A stretch of 64,000 nucleotides of DNA from Papilionanthe hookeriana x Papilionanthe teres (taxonomy: Eukaryota; Streptophyta; Magnoliopsida; Asparagales; Orchidaceae), in NCBI GenBank assembly GCA_022702705.1, contig CM040434.1, positions 61,157,334 through 61,221,333 of the forward strand, in the 5' to 3' direction. The position numbers were made by a program, and so were the translations under genes. Below are positions 11,269-23,680 of the stretch, piece after piece; the first letter of the stretch is position 1; each line of letters opens with the position of its first letter. The notes under the pieces were generated by a model that worked only from the letters and a program-made list of their open reading frames with translations, was not told the origin of the DNA and ran no database searches.

Positions 11269-13439
11269 TTAGAAATAAGCATTTGATTTTGAAAATTTTA
11301 AGATATGAAATCAAACCGATCTCACATCCCAAATAGTTTATATAAACGAGCACCGCATCACAAACCTTGTATCAATTCCGAGGAATAGACACACTTCTTG
11401 AAGATGTGGCTCGATTAAATAAACTAAAAGATTTGTGACATCCGTTTGGTATGCGAACCAATTTTATAAGTCGACAAGTTCCCCTGCTTAGTATAAATGA
11501 ATTAAGCAGAGTTTATATTACCGGAGTTCTTAAAGTTCCCTATAAGGGCAAGCCCCTATAGTTAATTACATCTTAAATGACAGGAATCATTTAAGAAAAC
11601 TCTCGATAATGATCAGTAGTTTTGCTCTCAAGAATTTCAAAGTTTAAGGTTTCAAATGTATTGGATTTTGAAAATTTCAAAAGGGATTAACTCAAATTTG
11701 TAACAGTTTATTTTAAGAGTCTAAAGGAAGATAAGTAGGAGAAGCTGAGGATCTAAGAAGAATCTTGGCAACTTCCTAAACTATCCTATTGTTTGGCTTC
11801 AATTTGAGAATTTACTTAATGTTTCAATCTTGCCAATTTTAATTAATTAGGACATATATTTGTATGACATAATCATACAAATAGCCTCGAAGATGTGAGG
11901 GTTTATGTCTTACCAAACGACTACCTCAGAGTCCTAAGACCGGTTAGGGCTTAATTTACATGACATGATCATGAAAATGCCTAACGAAGAGTTGAGGATT
12001 TATGTTGCACTAGGCAAACTACCTCAATGTCCTATGGCTTGGTTATTTAATTCTAAGAAAGGTTTAGCTGGTGTAGATCCTAGTTTTGCTGAAGTAGATG
12101 GCCGTACTGCCCACTATGCTCCGATCTCCTTGTTGTTGTAGAGGTTTAGTTTTAGAAGGTGAAAATCAGGAGATGAGAGAAGTGTTTTGGTTTAGAAATC
12201 TTAAATTCCAAATATTTTTAATATTTTAATTAAAACAAATCTTAAAGTTGTTTAAACAGAACCGATTAAGATCCCACGGTTCCGTCATCCCGGCACCGTT
12301 ATTTTCATCTAATTCACTTAGTTCAGATGAATTTGTTAAACTCAACTGAATGAGTTCCACACTTTCATTTAAACCGTGGGAAATCCCGTTAGCAACACGT
12401 GGGTTACATCATCCAAGGTATTCCCGATTATTTAACGAGACATTTTAATTTAGTTGTAATTGTAGTTTTGTTGTTCTGTTTGTGATTAAATTTTGAGTTG
12501 TTTTATATTTTGGAATGTTGTGGTGGTGAATTTTATCTTGTGGTGACTTTTAATTTAGTTTTGGGTTTCAGTTTTTTGACTATCCTAAAGGTTTCAGTTT
12601 TCATGCAACAATCTTGTTTAACATGCAAGAAAAGGTAAAGTGCAGTGCATGTAAGTAAATTGCAATAAAATAAAAGTGTACCTGGAGGGTCTTCCCGTCA
12701 TCCCAAGCTGCACTTAAAACACATGTTAAGGTATTTAAATATTTCAATAAGTACCTAGGTAAAGCTAAGGGAAGGTTCTGGTTGTCTACCAAGATCATAA
12801 TCCTATAACTAGTCATTTCCTATGATGTCTAGGTTCTTGTGTTTTGTTTATGGATGATTTTCTTCACCAAAGAACAATTAAGTTCAATTGTTCTTCTTAA
12901 ACATCTCATCATATTAAGAAAGTGCTTAGGACGAGTCCTAAACATCTTTTCAATACTTCAGAGATTATTTTGAGTCCAAGTAAATTTAGTTGCACATGTG
13001 AATTAATCATCCAGGAGTTTAGTTAGGCTTTGTCTCTTACTCAGTGAACTTAGGCATTTGATTACCTGATGAATGAAGTGACATCTCACTTAATACTCTA
13101 TTTAAGAGTTATAATAATTAAAGCCTTTAGGGGCAAGTTGGTTGGTTGAGAATTTTAATTATTCTTAATTTGAAGTTTGAGTTAATGGTTTAAAGTGATT
13201 TAGTTTAATTACGAGGTTTTAATTAATAATTTTAAGTTTGGAATAGTGTTCAAAATATTTTTGGTTTAAATCTTTATACTTTAAGTGATCTTAATATTTT
13301 AAATTAATCTTTGGTGTTTCAAATTCACTTAGATTATTCATATATCTTAATAATTTGGTTTAGGTTAATTATGATATTTTAGGTTAAGCTTGATTAGTTT
13401 AATTTTTTATATTCTTAATTATGAATTGTCTTAATATTT

Positions 13440-13650
13440 CAAATTTGTTTTACTTTTATTATTGAGTGATGTTAATTTAATATAATTTAAATTTAATTTA
13501 ATTGAATTTAACTTAATTTAATTTAATTTAATTTCAATATTTTAAATTAAATTAAATTTAATTGTTAAAATGTTAATTTAATTTAATTTTAATTTTAATT
13601 TAATTTAATTTAAATTAAATTTAATTTAATTGTTAAACCACTTAATTTTT
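13440..13650. repeat. (TTTAA)n low-complexity tract in the giant LTR
   Basis: Imperfect runs of AATTT/TTTAA words dominate this stretch. The equivalent tract in the other giant LTR copy is at 55920-56240 and is longer, so length varies between copies. Confidence 0.8.
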
Positions 13651-15920
13651 TAGCTTTCCTTTAATTTAAGGGTTATATATTTTTTTTAATTTTTAATTTA
13701 CTTAGTTTGGATTATCATTTTAATCTTAATTAAGAGTTAAATATTATTGAAGTGATTTATTTATGGATTTTTTTATTAAAGAATTAATATCCTCTCAAGT
13801 TATATCCCTACTTTTAATAATTCAAATTTTCATTAATCTTCCAAAATTTAAATTGTTTAAATAATTAAAGTTTCATTTTTGGTTTATTAAAAGTGATTAA
13901 TGGGTTCCTACCCTTTTAATTTCCCAAAGTTTCAATCATCCAAGAAAGATAAAATCAAATATTTTACCCTCCATTTTAATTAAACCTAAAATTTTAATAA
14001 AGGGGTTTAAATTCTTTATTTACCTTTATGCCATTTTAGGCTTATTTATTTCATAACTCACTAAATTGAGTTCAAATGAACTTGAAATTTTTATGTCACC
14101 TCACTCACATGTCAATTAAGACATTAGAAGAGAAAATGTGATTTTTCTGAATTTAATTTATTTATATAATTATTTTTAGTGAAAAATAAGGGATTTCAAG
14201 GAAAATTCAACAACATGACCAAAGTAAGGTTTCTATCCTTAAGAAAATTATGGGATCTTTCTAATGACCAGAGGACCACTTGGACCAATTTTGGTGATTT
14301 TTTAAATTATATTTTATTTATTATAATTATTTTGAGTTTTGGAGTGTTAATTAATTATAAAATAAAATTAAAGTTGAAAAATAGATTTTATATTTTTGTT
14401 AAATCTCTCTGACCTCAAGGAGTTCAGAGAAATAAATTTTACAATTTTTTGATTTTTCTTTGATTTATTTGAATTAATTTAGTGAAAAGGTTGGAAAATA
14501 TATTTTTTAATATTAAAAATTGTTTTGAGCCTTTAAAATTCAATATCTTAACTTAGAGACTTAGGAAAAATATTTAGTTGGTTTCTTAGTGATCAGGAGT
14601 CAAAATGTGATAGTTTTATGATTATTATTATTTTTGTGATTTTTATTATTTTTTAATTATTTGAATATCAAAAATATTATTAAAAATGAAAAATTTTAGA
14701 AAATTCCAATTTTAATTTTTATAGACTCCTCTTATATCAAAGAGCCCACAAAACCAATTTGGTAAATTTTTGAAATGTATTTTTGGAGTTATGAATTTTT
14801 AAAGTTTAATTTTGATCATGTATCTTAATTAATTCATTTAGTAGGGCTAATCATTTCTAATTGACTTCAAATTTTTATGCAAGGTTCTCTGTATCCTAAA
14901 GATCAATGAAAATTTGATTTCAAGTTATTTTGATGTGTGGTTAACCCTAATTAATTAAAATTCAATTTTGAGTATTTAGGCTAATTAGGGTTATTCTTAA
15001 TGAATTAAGCCTAACCATAATTATCCTAAGGTCCTCTAGTCCTAAGAAACTTCCCCAGATTTTATTAAGCAATATGCTAATTATTGGAATTAAAATACCA
15101 AAACAGTGACATAAACTTGAAAAATATATAACTTGCCATAGAGATAGCCTCTGGCCTTGAAATAATTCAGGGAATGTTTCCAAGATCAGAGGCTTCAGAA
15201 GCCCTATGGTCTCATGCCATGGTGAATTGTGTATGCAAATGGAGAATCAAAATACTCAAAACAGTAAATAATTAATTAAAAATAAAATACTCATCAAATT
15301 AACCCAATTCTTTTTCCACATTGTTCTCCTCTGTTCACTGAGCAAGAGAGTATTTTTATTTTATTTTTATAATTTTTCTATGAAAATTTATGATTTTTTG
15401 AAGTTTATGTTCAAAAATAAATCAAAAATCCAATTTCCCTCTCAAACTATCGCTATCAAGGGGGGCCACGTGTCGCTCCGTGATTGGCTGGTGCATTTCT
15501 GCTTATGGATGAAGCTGCCATCCGACTGCATCTCGGCCTTCCGTGCGATACACATGTGATCGGACGGCTGCTGCTCCTCTCTCCTGGTTCTATTCACCCA
15601 AAACCGTCTACCTTCAAACCTTGATATCTCACTCATTTCTCAACGAAATTGAGTGAAATTTTTTTTTTTAAAATGATCTTCTAATCGAGTAGCGCACATC
15701 TATATGGTGATGATATACTTAAAACATGTGAATATTTACAGAAATTTAAAATAAGCTCGGTTGGAGGAGAAAAAATTTGATACCTTTGTCCAAGAGGTGA
15801 GGCCTCAATTGGAAATAGTTGGATTGAGCTTAGGAGTGCTTGGAGAAGCTTTGGGAACAATTTGATAGAGTTTCCCCAAGGTAATCTTTTGCATCTCTTC
15901 TCTTTGGCCATGAATGGAGC

Positions 15921-15927
15921 TTAAATA
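15921..15927 (-). promoter_or_regulatory. Putative TATA box of the giant LTR (left copy)
   Basis: TATTTAAG on the minus strand lies in CTCCTCTATTTAAGCTCC, matching TCTCCTATTTAAACTCC at 53321-53337 in the other copy. It is about 1.85 kb from the LTR start. If used, U3 would be about 2 kb and the R-U5 part over 4 kb. Confidence 0.45.
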
Positions 15928-17786
15928 GAGGAGTATAAGTTCAAATTGGTCAAAGCATGAGGTTGGGCTTGGTTCACCTTTCCATGGTCTGATTTGGGCT
16001 GAGAAAAGCTCCTTGATTCAGCTTGATTAGTGGGGAGAAGTCACAATCCAAGTACAATTAGGCTTAAGCATGGGTTAGGGGAGACATGGGATTGCTTAAT
16101 TACTTTAAGGGAATCAAGAAAGAGGCTCCTCCTCTTGCCCAATATGGCATGGTCACATGAACACCACTCACATGGCTTGCATGGGGCTTAAGGATGGCTT
16201 CATGGCAAGCCTATGGCTTGTCCATGGCTTGGTTAATTTTCATGAAAAAAGGTTATTTAGAATTTTTTGAAAACTTTGGATTTTTTGATTGGTTTTGTCA
16301 TGATGCTTTTTTAGTTTAATCAAAATGATGGGTTTTGGACTTAGGGGTGATTTAAATCATAGGGAATGATGAGGGAAAATTTCATGTGGGCTTTGGAATG
16401 AAATTTAGGCTTTTAAATTTGTTGGAGGTGAGCTTTTAAAAATGTTTAAGGAGGTGGGCTTTTAGGTTTGAAAATAAATTGGTACATGGAAATTTTGTAA
16501 AATATTTGGTCAAACAAATGTTGGGTTTAATTTGGGTCTTTTTAGTAAAGGGGACAAAGTGTGTTAAATTGGGCTAACTTGGTTTAAGGTTGGGCTAATG
16601 TTTGATTTGATGTAAAATTAATATTGAGAAATGTTTATGGGGTGTAACAAAGAGTTTTCAATTTGGTTGGGCTTTAATTTTGGGATTTGAGCCTATTTGG
16701 GTTAGGTTTGGGTTTAGGCCAAAATTGGGCTTTAAGCATCAAATTGAAATTGGATCCAAATGTTAATCAAATTGGGCTTGGATTTGGTCTAAATTGATAT
16801 TGGGGATATTGAATTGAAGTTTAGAATTGAATTGGATCAACATTGAGGTTAATTGGAGTGGTTTGGTTTGACATTGGGTTCACTTGGGTTAAAAATGGGT
16901 CAAATTGGGGGTTTTGGTAAAAGTGTGTTAAATTGACAAAATTGGCTTATGGTGTAGTTGAATAAAATGAAATTGAGAATATTTTGGATTTTTTGAAATT
17001 TTTTGGGAATTTTTGGAATTTTTGGATTTTTGGTTAAAAAGCGCATTTTGGGTATTTTGAGGGTATTGGGGGGTATTTTTGGAAATTTTGGTATATTTGG
17101 CTAAGGATGATCAATTTGAATGGTGGGAAATGTTTAGGATTGGTTTTGAAGAATTTTGGATAATTTAGCCAATTTTGCAAATTTTGGGTAGTTTCAAGGG
17201 CATTTGGTCGGTTTGGTGAGTGTAGGGCCCGGAGGTCAAAAATTGAAATTTTGGAAAAATGAAGATTGATCAAGTTTAAGTAGAATGAAATCACTTTGGT
17301 TGAGCCATGAAGCTATATCATGTCCATAAGAGCCATGAGAGGACTCATTTGAGGCATTCACTATGTTGTTCCTAACCCTCTTAGCCAAGGGCTTAGGGGT
17401 TGTGGACCATCCATATGGATTACCTACATGAGTCGGGAAGTCAAGCTAGGTATGAATGGTTTTAGGATTTGGAATGTGTGTGAAAGTGTAATGTGTGCAG
17501 GTCAACCCTCACCAGACCAGGCCACCCAGGGTAGTCCTAAGGCCAAAGAGTCCTATAGGGAACTCATCTTTTAAACCTTCACATTTGATCTTAACCCTCC
17601 AAGTAACTTAGGGGTTTACAATCAAACTTATGGGGTTTGCAGGGAGTTAAGAGGTGTTTAAATTTCTAAGTGGTGGGTTCCATTTATAGTCCTCTAAGAT
17701 AGTCAAAGGGAAAGCCTAAGGCTAGATCCTAAGTACTAAGGAGAGTGAAGAGAAAAGGCCTCATCAAAAATGAGGTCAACAACGCT

Positions 17787-17859
17787 ATGCTTCGAAACTT
17801 ATGAACTTCCTTCTATTGCAAATGCAAGATCGAGAGGTTTCAATGGCATAAGAATCCAT
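17787..17859 (-). pseudogene. Element A ORF2a, N-terminal fragment before the giant LTR
   Basis: From an ATG at 17857-17859 the frame reads MDSYAIETSRS and ends KFISFEA at the insertion point. It resumes as FVQQSYDKK at 5527 beyond the giant LTR. The pairing with ORF2b (ERFINIKA then FRYNSIV) supports the join. The start lacks the usual MAP residues, so the ATG is only a best guess. Confidence 0.6.
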
Positions 17860-17927
17860 AGCATTTCTATTGGTATTGGTGGTTTTTATTTTTCTGGAGT
17901 TAAGAAGTCAAAAATGGAGTTTGAGGA

Positions 17928-17950
17928 GTTATAAAGGCGAAGATCCCGCC
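17928..17950 (-). promoter_or_regulatory. Candidate internal TATA promoter for ORF2a (element A)
   Basis: On the minus strand GGCGGGATCTTCGCC leads into TTTATAACTCC, about 70 bp before the ORF2a start. Element C has the same arrangement at 36682-36715 (GGCGGG, then TATAAAAAGG, 77-86 bp before its ORF2a). Two diverged elements sharing GGCGGG-TATA-ATG spacing is the evidence; use as a promoter is inference. Confidence 0.45.
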
Positions 17951-18003
17951 AAAAATCACTAAAACTGGTGTTTTGAAACTTAAAAACCGTCAAGAGAATT
18001 TGA

Positions 18004-18092
18004 GCACCAGCGGAACTCGATAGGGCGTCGGTGGCGCTCAAATAGACAAGTTCAGTAGGGTGAAAACAATAGGGCACCGACGGCGCCATTGG
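18004..18092 (-). promoter_or_regulatory. GC-rich module upstream of ORF2a (element A)
   Basis: GAGCACCAGCGG, GGGCGTCGGTGGCGCTC and GGGCACCGACGGCGCC lie between the pol stop and ORF2a, 145-233 bp before the ORF2a start. It is a third copy of the module seen at 3966-4052 and in A's LTRs. Confidence 0.5.
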
Positions 18093-18257
18093 TAAAAAAC
18101 TTTCACTGAACTTCGTTTGATCCAAAATATTCCAATATCTTGATTCGATCCATCATTTATCAATTTTTTAACTATTTAGGAGTAATTAGGATTCAGAAAC
18201 AACTATCTAAAAAGCATAACTACAACAAACAAGCAAACAAACCACAAAGATACATAT

Positions 18258-18302
18258 GGGTTGCCTCTCATAAAGCGATTGGTTTAACGTCGTTAGCCCG
18301 AC
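18258..18302 (-). other. Conserved block just after the pol stop (element A)
   Basis: The minus strand reads GTCGGGCTAACGACG, then TTAAACCAATCGCTTTATGA and GAGGCAACCC. B (27051-27096) and C (36321-36370) keep the same block directly after their pol stops, although neighbouring spacer sequence has diverged. Function unknown; possibly an RNA structure or translation-coupling signal. Confidence 0.6.
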
Positions 18303-18313
18303 AAACCATTCAG

Positions 18314-19699
18314 TTAATCGAGATAACAAAGCAGTAAAACCTCTTTGAAATCAGGTTGGAACCCGTCAAAGTAAGGCTTTAATCGATGCCCATTAACCTT
18401 GAAAATCTTTCCAGTATTAGGATCTTTAATATCAATAGCTCCAAAAGAATGAACTTTTACAACTGTAAAAGGTCCTAACCATTTAGACTTGAGCTTTCCA
18501 GGAAATAACTTCAATCTCTGTTCTAAAATAAAACCTTTTTTCCAAACTCCAAGTTCTTTTTCAATATCTTCCGATCATGCCATAATTTCATTTTCTCTTT
18601 ATAAATCCAATCATTGTGATAAGATGCATTTCTAATCTCTTCCAATTCATTTAATTGCATAAACTTTTTTCTCCAGCATTTTTCAAATTAAAATTTAACT
18701 CTTTTATCGCCCAATATGCTTTATGCTCCAATTCAACTGGTAAATGACAAGTCTTACCAAACACTAGTATAGTAGGATGACATTCCTACAGGGGTTTTAA
18801 AAGCAGTTTTATAAGCCCATAAAGCAGTATCTAATCGAGCAGACCAATCTAATTTATGATTATCCAAAGTTTTCTCCAAAATTCTTTTAATTTCATGATT
18901 AAATACTTCTTCTAAACCACTAGTCTGGGGATGTAAGCATTAGGGATTCTATGAATAATATTATACTTCTCACTTAATCTCTTAATTTGATTATTCCTGA
19001 AATGGGATCCACCACCAGTTATGATCACTCTCGGCATTCCATATCTTGTAAATATATTTTTCTTTAAAAATTTTGAAACACTCTGAGCATCACATCTTGG
19101 TAAAGCAACAACTTCAATCCATTTTGAGATATAATCAACAACAACCAATATATATAGAATTCCAAATGAATGAGTAAATGGTCCCATGAAATCTAATCCC
19201 CATACATCGAAAATTTCAACTTCTAAATTATAATTTAGAGGCATTTCATTTCTTCTAGATATATTACCTACTCTGTGACATCGATCACATGTTTTAATAT
19301 ATCTATAAACATCTCTAAATAGAGTAGGCCAATAAAATCTAGATTATAAAATCTTAAAAGCAATTTTATCAACACCAAAATGACCTTTAAATTCAGAATC
19401 ATGACATTGTTGAATAATCAAATTTGTTTCTTCTTGTGGCACATGTTCCTAATAATCAGGTCCTTACACTGTTTATATAGATAGGACTCATCCCAAAAAT
19501 AGAATTTTGCATCATATTTAAAATTCTTCTGTTGTTGCCTTGTTAAATCAGGTGGTACAATATCACTTATAATATAATTCACAATATCAGCATACCAAGG
19601 TAAATTTTTTTCCATAATAGTATAAAGTTGCACATCAGGGAAAGTTTCTATAGCCTCTTTTTCAAATTCAGATAATTTATCATTTTCTATTCTGGACAA
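18314..19699 (-). pseudogene. Element A pol: integrase and C-terminal end, broken
   Basis: Fragments in order: an N-terminal segment (19418-19699) with YADIVNYIISDIVP and FWDESYLYKQC; the catalytic core (18912-19244) with FDVWGLDFMGPF (first Asp) and IITGGGSHF, where the second catalytic Asp is Gly; and the tail (18314-18514) with FPGKLKSKWLGPFTVVKV and GHRLKPYF, the usual Athila pol end. The zinc-finger cysteines survive near 19270 (the RCHRV...R stretch). Stops and frameshifts separate the parts. The enzyme would insert the cDNA; this copy cannot. Confidence 0.85.
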
Positions 19700-21264
19700 A
19701 TGATCAACTATTTGGTTATCAGTTCCCTTCCATCAACTATCATAAAATGAAATTCTTGCAGAAGAAGTATCCATCTAATGAGTCTAGGTTTTGCATCCTT
19801 CTTTTGCTTTAAATATTTGATAGCTGAATGGTCTGTATGCACAATACTTTAAGTTCCAATTAAATAAGGTCTAAGTTTTTCAAAAGCAAATACTATAACT
19901 AATAATTCTCTTTCTGTTGTGGTATAATTAATTTGAGCCTCATTTATATTTTTACTAGCATAGTAAATAACTTTGAAAACATTATCATGCCTTTGTCCCA
20001 ATGCTACTCCGATTGCATAATCATTAGCATCACACATCAGTTCGAATGGTTTCTCCCAATCGTTTGAAACAATTATAGGTGCAGTGATTAACTTTTCTTT
20101 TACTAATTTGAAAGCTCTTAAGCATTCATCATTAAAATCAAACTTTCTATCATTTTCTAAAATTTGGCACAAAGGTTTAGTAATTTTAGAAAAAACTTTA
20201 ATATATCGCCTGTAAAATCTAGCATGTCCTAAGAAACTCCTCACCTCTCTCACAGTAGTGGGTGGCGGCAATCTCTCAATCACTCTAATTTTAGCAGGAT
20301 CGACCTCCATACCATGTTCAGAAATTTTATGCCAAAGCACAATTCCTCCTGCAACCATAAATTAACATTTCTCCCAATTCAAAACTAGATTTATTTTCTC
20401 ACAAAGCTCCAAAACTTTTGCTAAGTTTTCCAGACAAATTTCAAATGAAGTCCTGAATACAAAGAAATCATTCATAAAAACTTCTATTCCATTATCTATC
20501 ATACTACTGAAGATAAACATCATACATCTTTGAAATGTTGCAGGTGCATTACACAGTCCAAAAGACATTCTTTGAAAAGCAAAGGTTCCACAAGGGCTAG
20601 TAAATGTTGTCTTTTCTTGATCCTCAGAAGTAGTAGGTATTTGGTGGTAACCAGTATATCCACCTAGAAAACAGTAGTACTTTTGTCCAGTAAGTCTATC
20701 TAGCATTTGATCGAGAAAAGGAAGAGAAAAGTGATCTTTTCTGGTGGTGGCATTTAATTTCCTATAGTCAATACAAATTCTCCATCCATTAATTTTTGTT
20801 GTGGTTATAATTTCATTACATTCATTTACTTTAACAGTCGCTCCTCCCTTTTTTGGGTACACAATGGATTAGACTTACCCTAGCACTATCCGAAATAAGA
20901 TAAATAATTCCAGCATCCAATCATTTTAAAATATCTTTTTTAACTACTTCTTTCATTATAGGATTCAATCTTCTTTGCGAATCAACTCTCGGTTTATGTT
21001 CTTCATCTAATAAAATTCTATGCATACAAATCGAAGGACTGACTCCTTTAATATCTGCCAAAATCCATCCAAAAGCTTTCTTGTATCTTTTAAAGTTTCC
21101 AACAATTTCTGTTCTTGATTATCATTTAACTCCGAAGATACTATAACTGGCAAGGTAGAAGATTCTGCTAAAAACATATACTTTAATTGATTATGGAGAG
21201 TAGTCATCTCAAGTTTAGGAGGTTTCATGATAGATGGAATTAAGCTTTTATTTCCACCTTCCAT
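19700..21264 (-). pseudogene. Element A pol: reverse transcriptase and RNase H, broken
   Basis: The protease-RT linker (21007-21264: HNQLKYMFLAES, LPVIVSSEL) is followed by RT (20362-20862) with PKKGGATV, GWRICIDYRKLN, HFSLPFLDQMLDRL and MSFGLCNAPATFQRCM. The first catalytic motif reads FLGGYTGYHQI, with Gly for Asp, and the active-site box reads FMNDF instead of FMDDF. A stop at about 20359 separates RNase H (19849-20358), which keeps LGHARFYRRYI and LMCDANDYAIGVALGQ. The order and words are those of Athila. Reverse transcription would be dead even without the stops. Confidence 0.88.
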
Positions 21265-21409
21265 AGTGTCTAATATTTCGAATCTCTCCTGAACATACTC
21301 TAATTCTTCATTCTTCCTATTATCTGAATTTTCATCATCTTTAATTTCTTCTTCAAATATTTTTTTATATTCTTCTTCTTTTTCAAATATATTTTTAAAT
21401 GATCGTTTC

Positions 21410-22048
21410 TCAGATAATAACAGACCTCCATCCTAAAACATTCATTATCTTTTCCATTGAAGGATACTTCATCGATTTTAAAATATTAAAAGTCACCTCT
21501 TGATCATTAACTCTCATAGTTAATTCTTCTTTTTGAACATCAATTACTGCTCTTCCAGTAGCAAGGAATTGTCTTCCCAAAATGATTGGAATTTCTTTAT
21601 CTTTCTCCATATCGAGTACAATAAAATCTAAAAGAAAGATAAATTTATCCACTTTCACTAACACATCTTCCACCACTCCTATAGGGTAAGTAATGGAATG
21701 ATCGACCAACTAAAGAGTCACAAATGTAGGAGAAATTTCTCCTATTGCCAACCTTTTGAAAGTTGATAAAGGCATAAGATTAATACTCGCTCTCATATCA
21801 CATAAAGCCTTTCAAAAAAAAATTTCACCTATAAAACACAGAATAGTGAAACTACGAGAATCTTTAAGTTTTTCAGGAAGCTTCTTCTGAATTATTGCAC
21901 TACACTCTCCACTAAGTGCAACAGTTTCATAATCTGTAAACTTTCTTTTCTTTCTCAAAATATCCTTCATAAACTTGGCATAGTCAGGCATTTGTTCTAA
22001 TGCTTCAACAAAAGGAATATTTATCGTTAATTTCTTAAGGATTTCCAA
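21410..22048 (-). pseudogene. Element A pol: aspartic protease region, broken
   Basis: The part from 22048 starts MEILKKLTINIPFVEALEQM, the conserved lead-in to the Athila protease. It continues to a broken active site near 21800 reading ALCDMRASINLMP, where the family normally has DLGAS. The second half (21410-21709) has EDVLVKVDKFIFLLDFIVLDM and IPIILGRQFLATG, the C-terminal fold of the protease. The two halves are in different frames. Confidence 0.82.
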
Positions 22049-22099
22049 AAATTTTCCAAATCTGTTATTCCTATTTTGTTTCTTTAATCTTTAAGGAAA

Positions 22100-23575
22100 T
22101 GGAGGTGGTGGTTTTTCAACAGTTATCTTCATTGGCTCAAGAGGATAATCCAAGTCTGGATAAATCTTATTTGAACCTTTTTCAATTTCCACCTTCTCCT
22201 TTTCTATTTTAATTTCTTTTTGCACTCTAGTTTCCAATTATTTTCCACTCCTTAATTGAATAGCCTTAAGTTGTTCCTTGTTTTGATCTTTTGGATTGAT
22301 CTCCACATTGCTTGGAAGTGTTCCAGAAGGTCTGTTATTAAGTGCAGTAAAAATATGTCATAATTGATTTTCAATATTTTTCATAGCAACACCTTGAGCT
22401 TATAATTGATTTCCCATATTCAGAATCATTTCTTCAGTAGAAATTCTTATCCTTAAATTGTGGGTTACTATTGAATCCAGGGGATAAGATGGTTTAGAAT
22501 TAGTATTTCCTTGATTGTTTGAATTTCCAATTGGATTCATAGAATTGTTAGCCTAGTGCGGGTTAACATTAGCATTGCTATTATTTCAATTAAATTTTGG
22601 ATGACTCTTCCAACGAGGATTATAATATTTTGAATAAGGATTGTTAGGTTTATTAATAGCATTTAAAGTCTCATAAGGCGTTTGAGATTCAGTTTTCTGT
22701 CCAAATGAATTTTCCTCCAAAACTTGAGGTGGTTGAGAATAATTCATTACATATTGATCTATTTTTTTTAGAAAGGGCTGCAATTTGAGAAACTACCATA
22801 GTCATCATATCTGAATCATGAACACTAGCTACTCTCTTAGGATTTACCCGTTTAGAGGGCTACTGAAATTATTCGTATTCATTTCTTCAATTAATGCGTA
22901 TACTTTATCAAAAGGTTTTGACTTTAATGATCCACCAGCAGCAACATCTATAATAGATCTCAATGATCCCACTAATCTATTATAAAATGTTTAAATTATT
23001 AACCAATCTGGTAAAGCATGATGTGGGCACTTCCTAAGAAGATCTTTAAATCTCTCCCAAGCTTCATATATTGATTCTCCTTCAAACTGACAAAAAGATG
23101 TAATATCATTTCTTAGCTTAACAGTCTTTGATGGAGGAAAACATTTTGATAGAAACTTTTGAGATAATTCTCCCCAAGTTCTAATAGATCCAGATGCTAA
23201 CAAGTTTAACCATGCCTTAGCTTTAAGGGAGAAAGGAAAAAGTTTAAGTCTGACAGCGTCACTAAACACTCCATCATAATTAAAAGTAGCACACAGTTAT
23301 AAAAAAACTAGCGAGATGTAAATTTGGATCCTCATTAGGTGTTCCTTCGAATTGATTATTTTGTATAATTTGGATACTAACAGGTTTAAGTTCAAATGAA
23401 TTAGCAGCAACATCAGGATTTTGAATAGTTATATGAATTTCATCTACTGTTGGGTTAGCATAATCTCTTAAAGGTCTTGACAAATTTCTAATATCATTTA
23501 TCTGATTATATTGAATATTCACCATTTCACAATGATTTTTTATTTGTTTTTGTTATTTTCTAATTTTTCTGACAT
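22100..23575 (-). pseudogene. Element A gag, broken
   Basis: The open pieces are 23280-23525 (DYANPTVDEI, PNLHLASF), 22991-23269 with the core of the Retrotrans_gag domain (KAKAWLNLLASGSIRTWGEL, KFLSKCFPPSKT, FEGESIYEAWERFKDLLRKC) and 22586-22783 (IDQYVMNYSQPP, NPYSKYYNPRWKSHPKF). These match the gag of element C piece by piece. I see no CCHC knuckle, as in C. The start is unclear: an ATG at 23573-23575 opens only a short frame. Confidence 0.82.
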
Positions 23576-23680
23576 AATGCTCTAACTCCGAATCGTAAGA
23601 CACTAAACCTATAGATCCACTACTATACATATACAATAACACAAATAATTTTTTTTACTTTTTACTTTGACTTCATTACC

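Larger units (their letters stand above)
5533..17781 (-). mobile_element. Giant solo LTR with a LINE inside it, inserted in element A ORF2a
   Basis: On the minus strand the unit starts TGTTGACCTCATTTTTGATG and ends AAAATATGCCGACA, the TG...CA form of an LTR. Its flanks are AGCGT (17782-17786) and AGCAT (5528-5532), a one-mismatch 5-bp duplication. The env-like frame continues across it. It is a copy, in opposite orientation, of 51121-58363, matching from end to end apart from the LINE. Without the LINE it is about 6.6 kb. No gag-pol or second LTR is present, so it is a solo LTR. The part from 11263 to 17781 holds no gene: it has a (TTTAA)n tract, a CACGTGTCGC...ATTGG patch (15465-15488), a TATA-like box and TTGGGC-rich low-complexity DNA (about 16560-17250). 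An extra AGCAT next to the 5' flank makes the exact target ambiguous. Confidence 0.85.

Noticed and set aside
17034..17294. Pro/Asn-rich frames in 17034-17294 and 51549-51878
   Set aside because: The two are equivalent positions of the giant LTR copies, in TTTTGG/CCAAAA low-complexity DNA; no sign of coding constraint.
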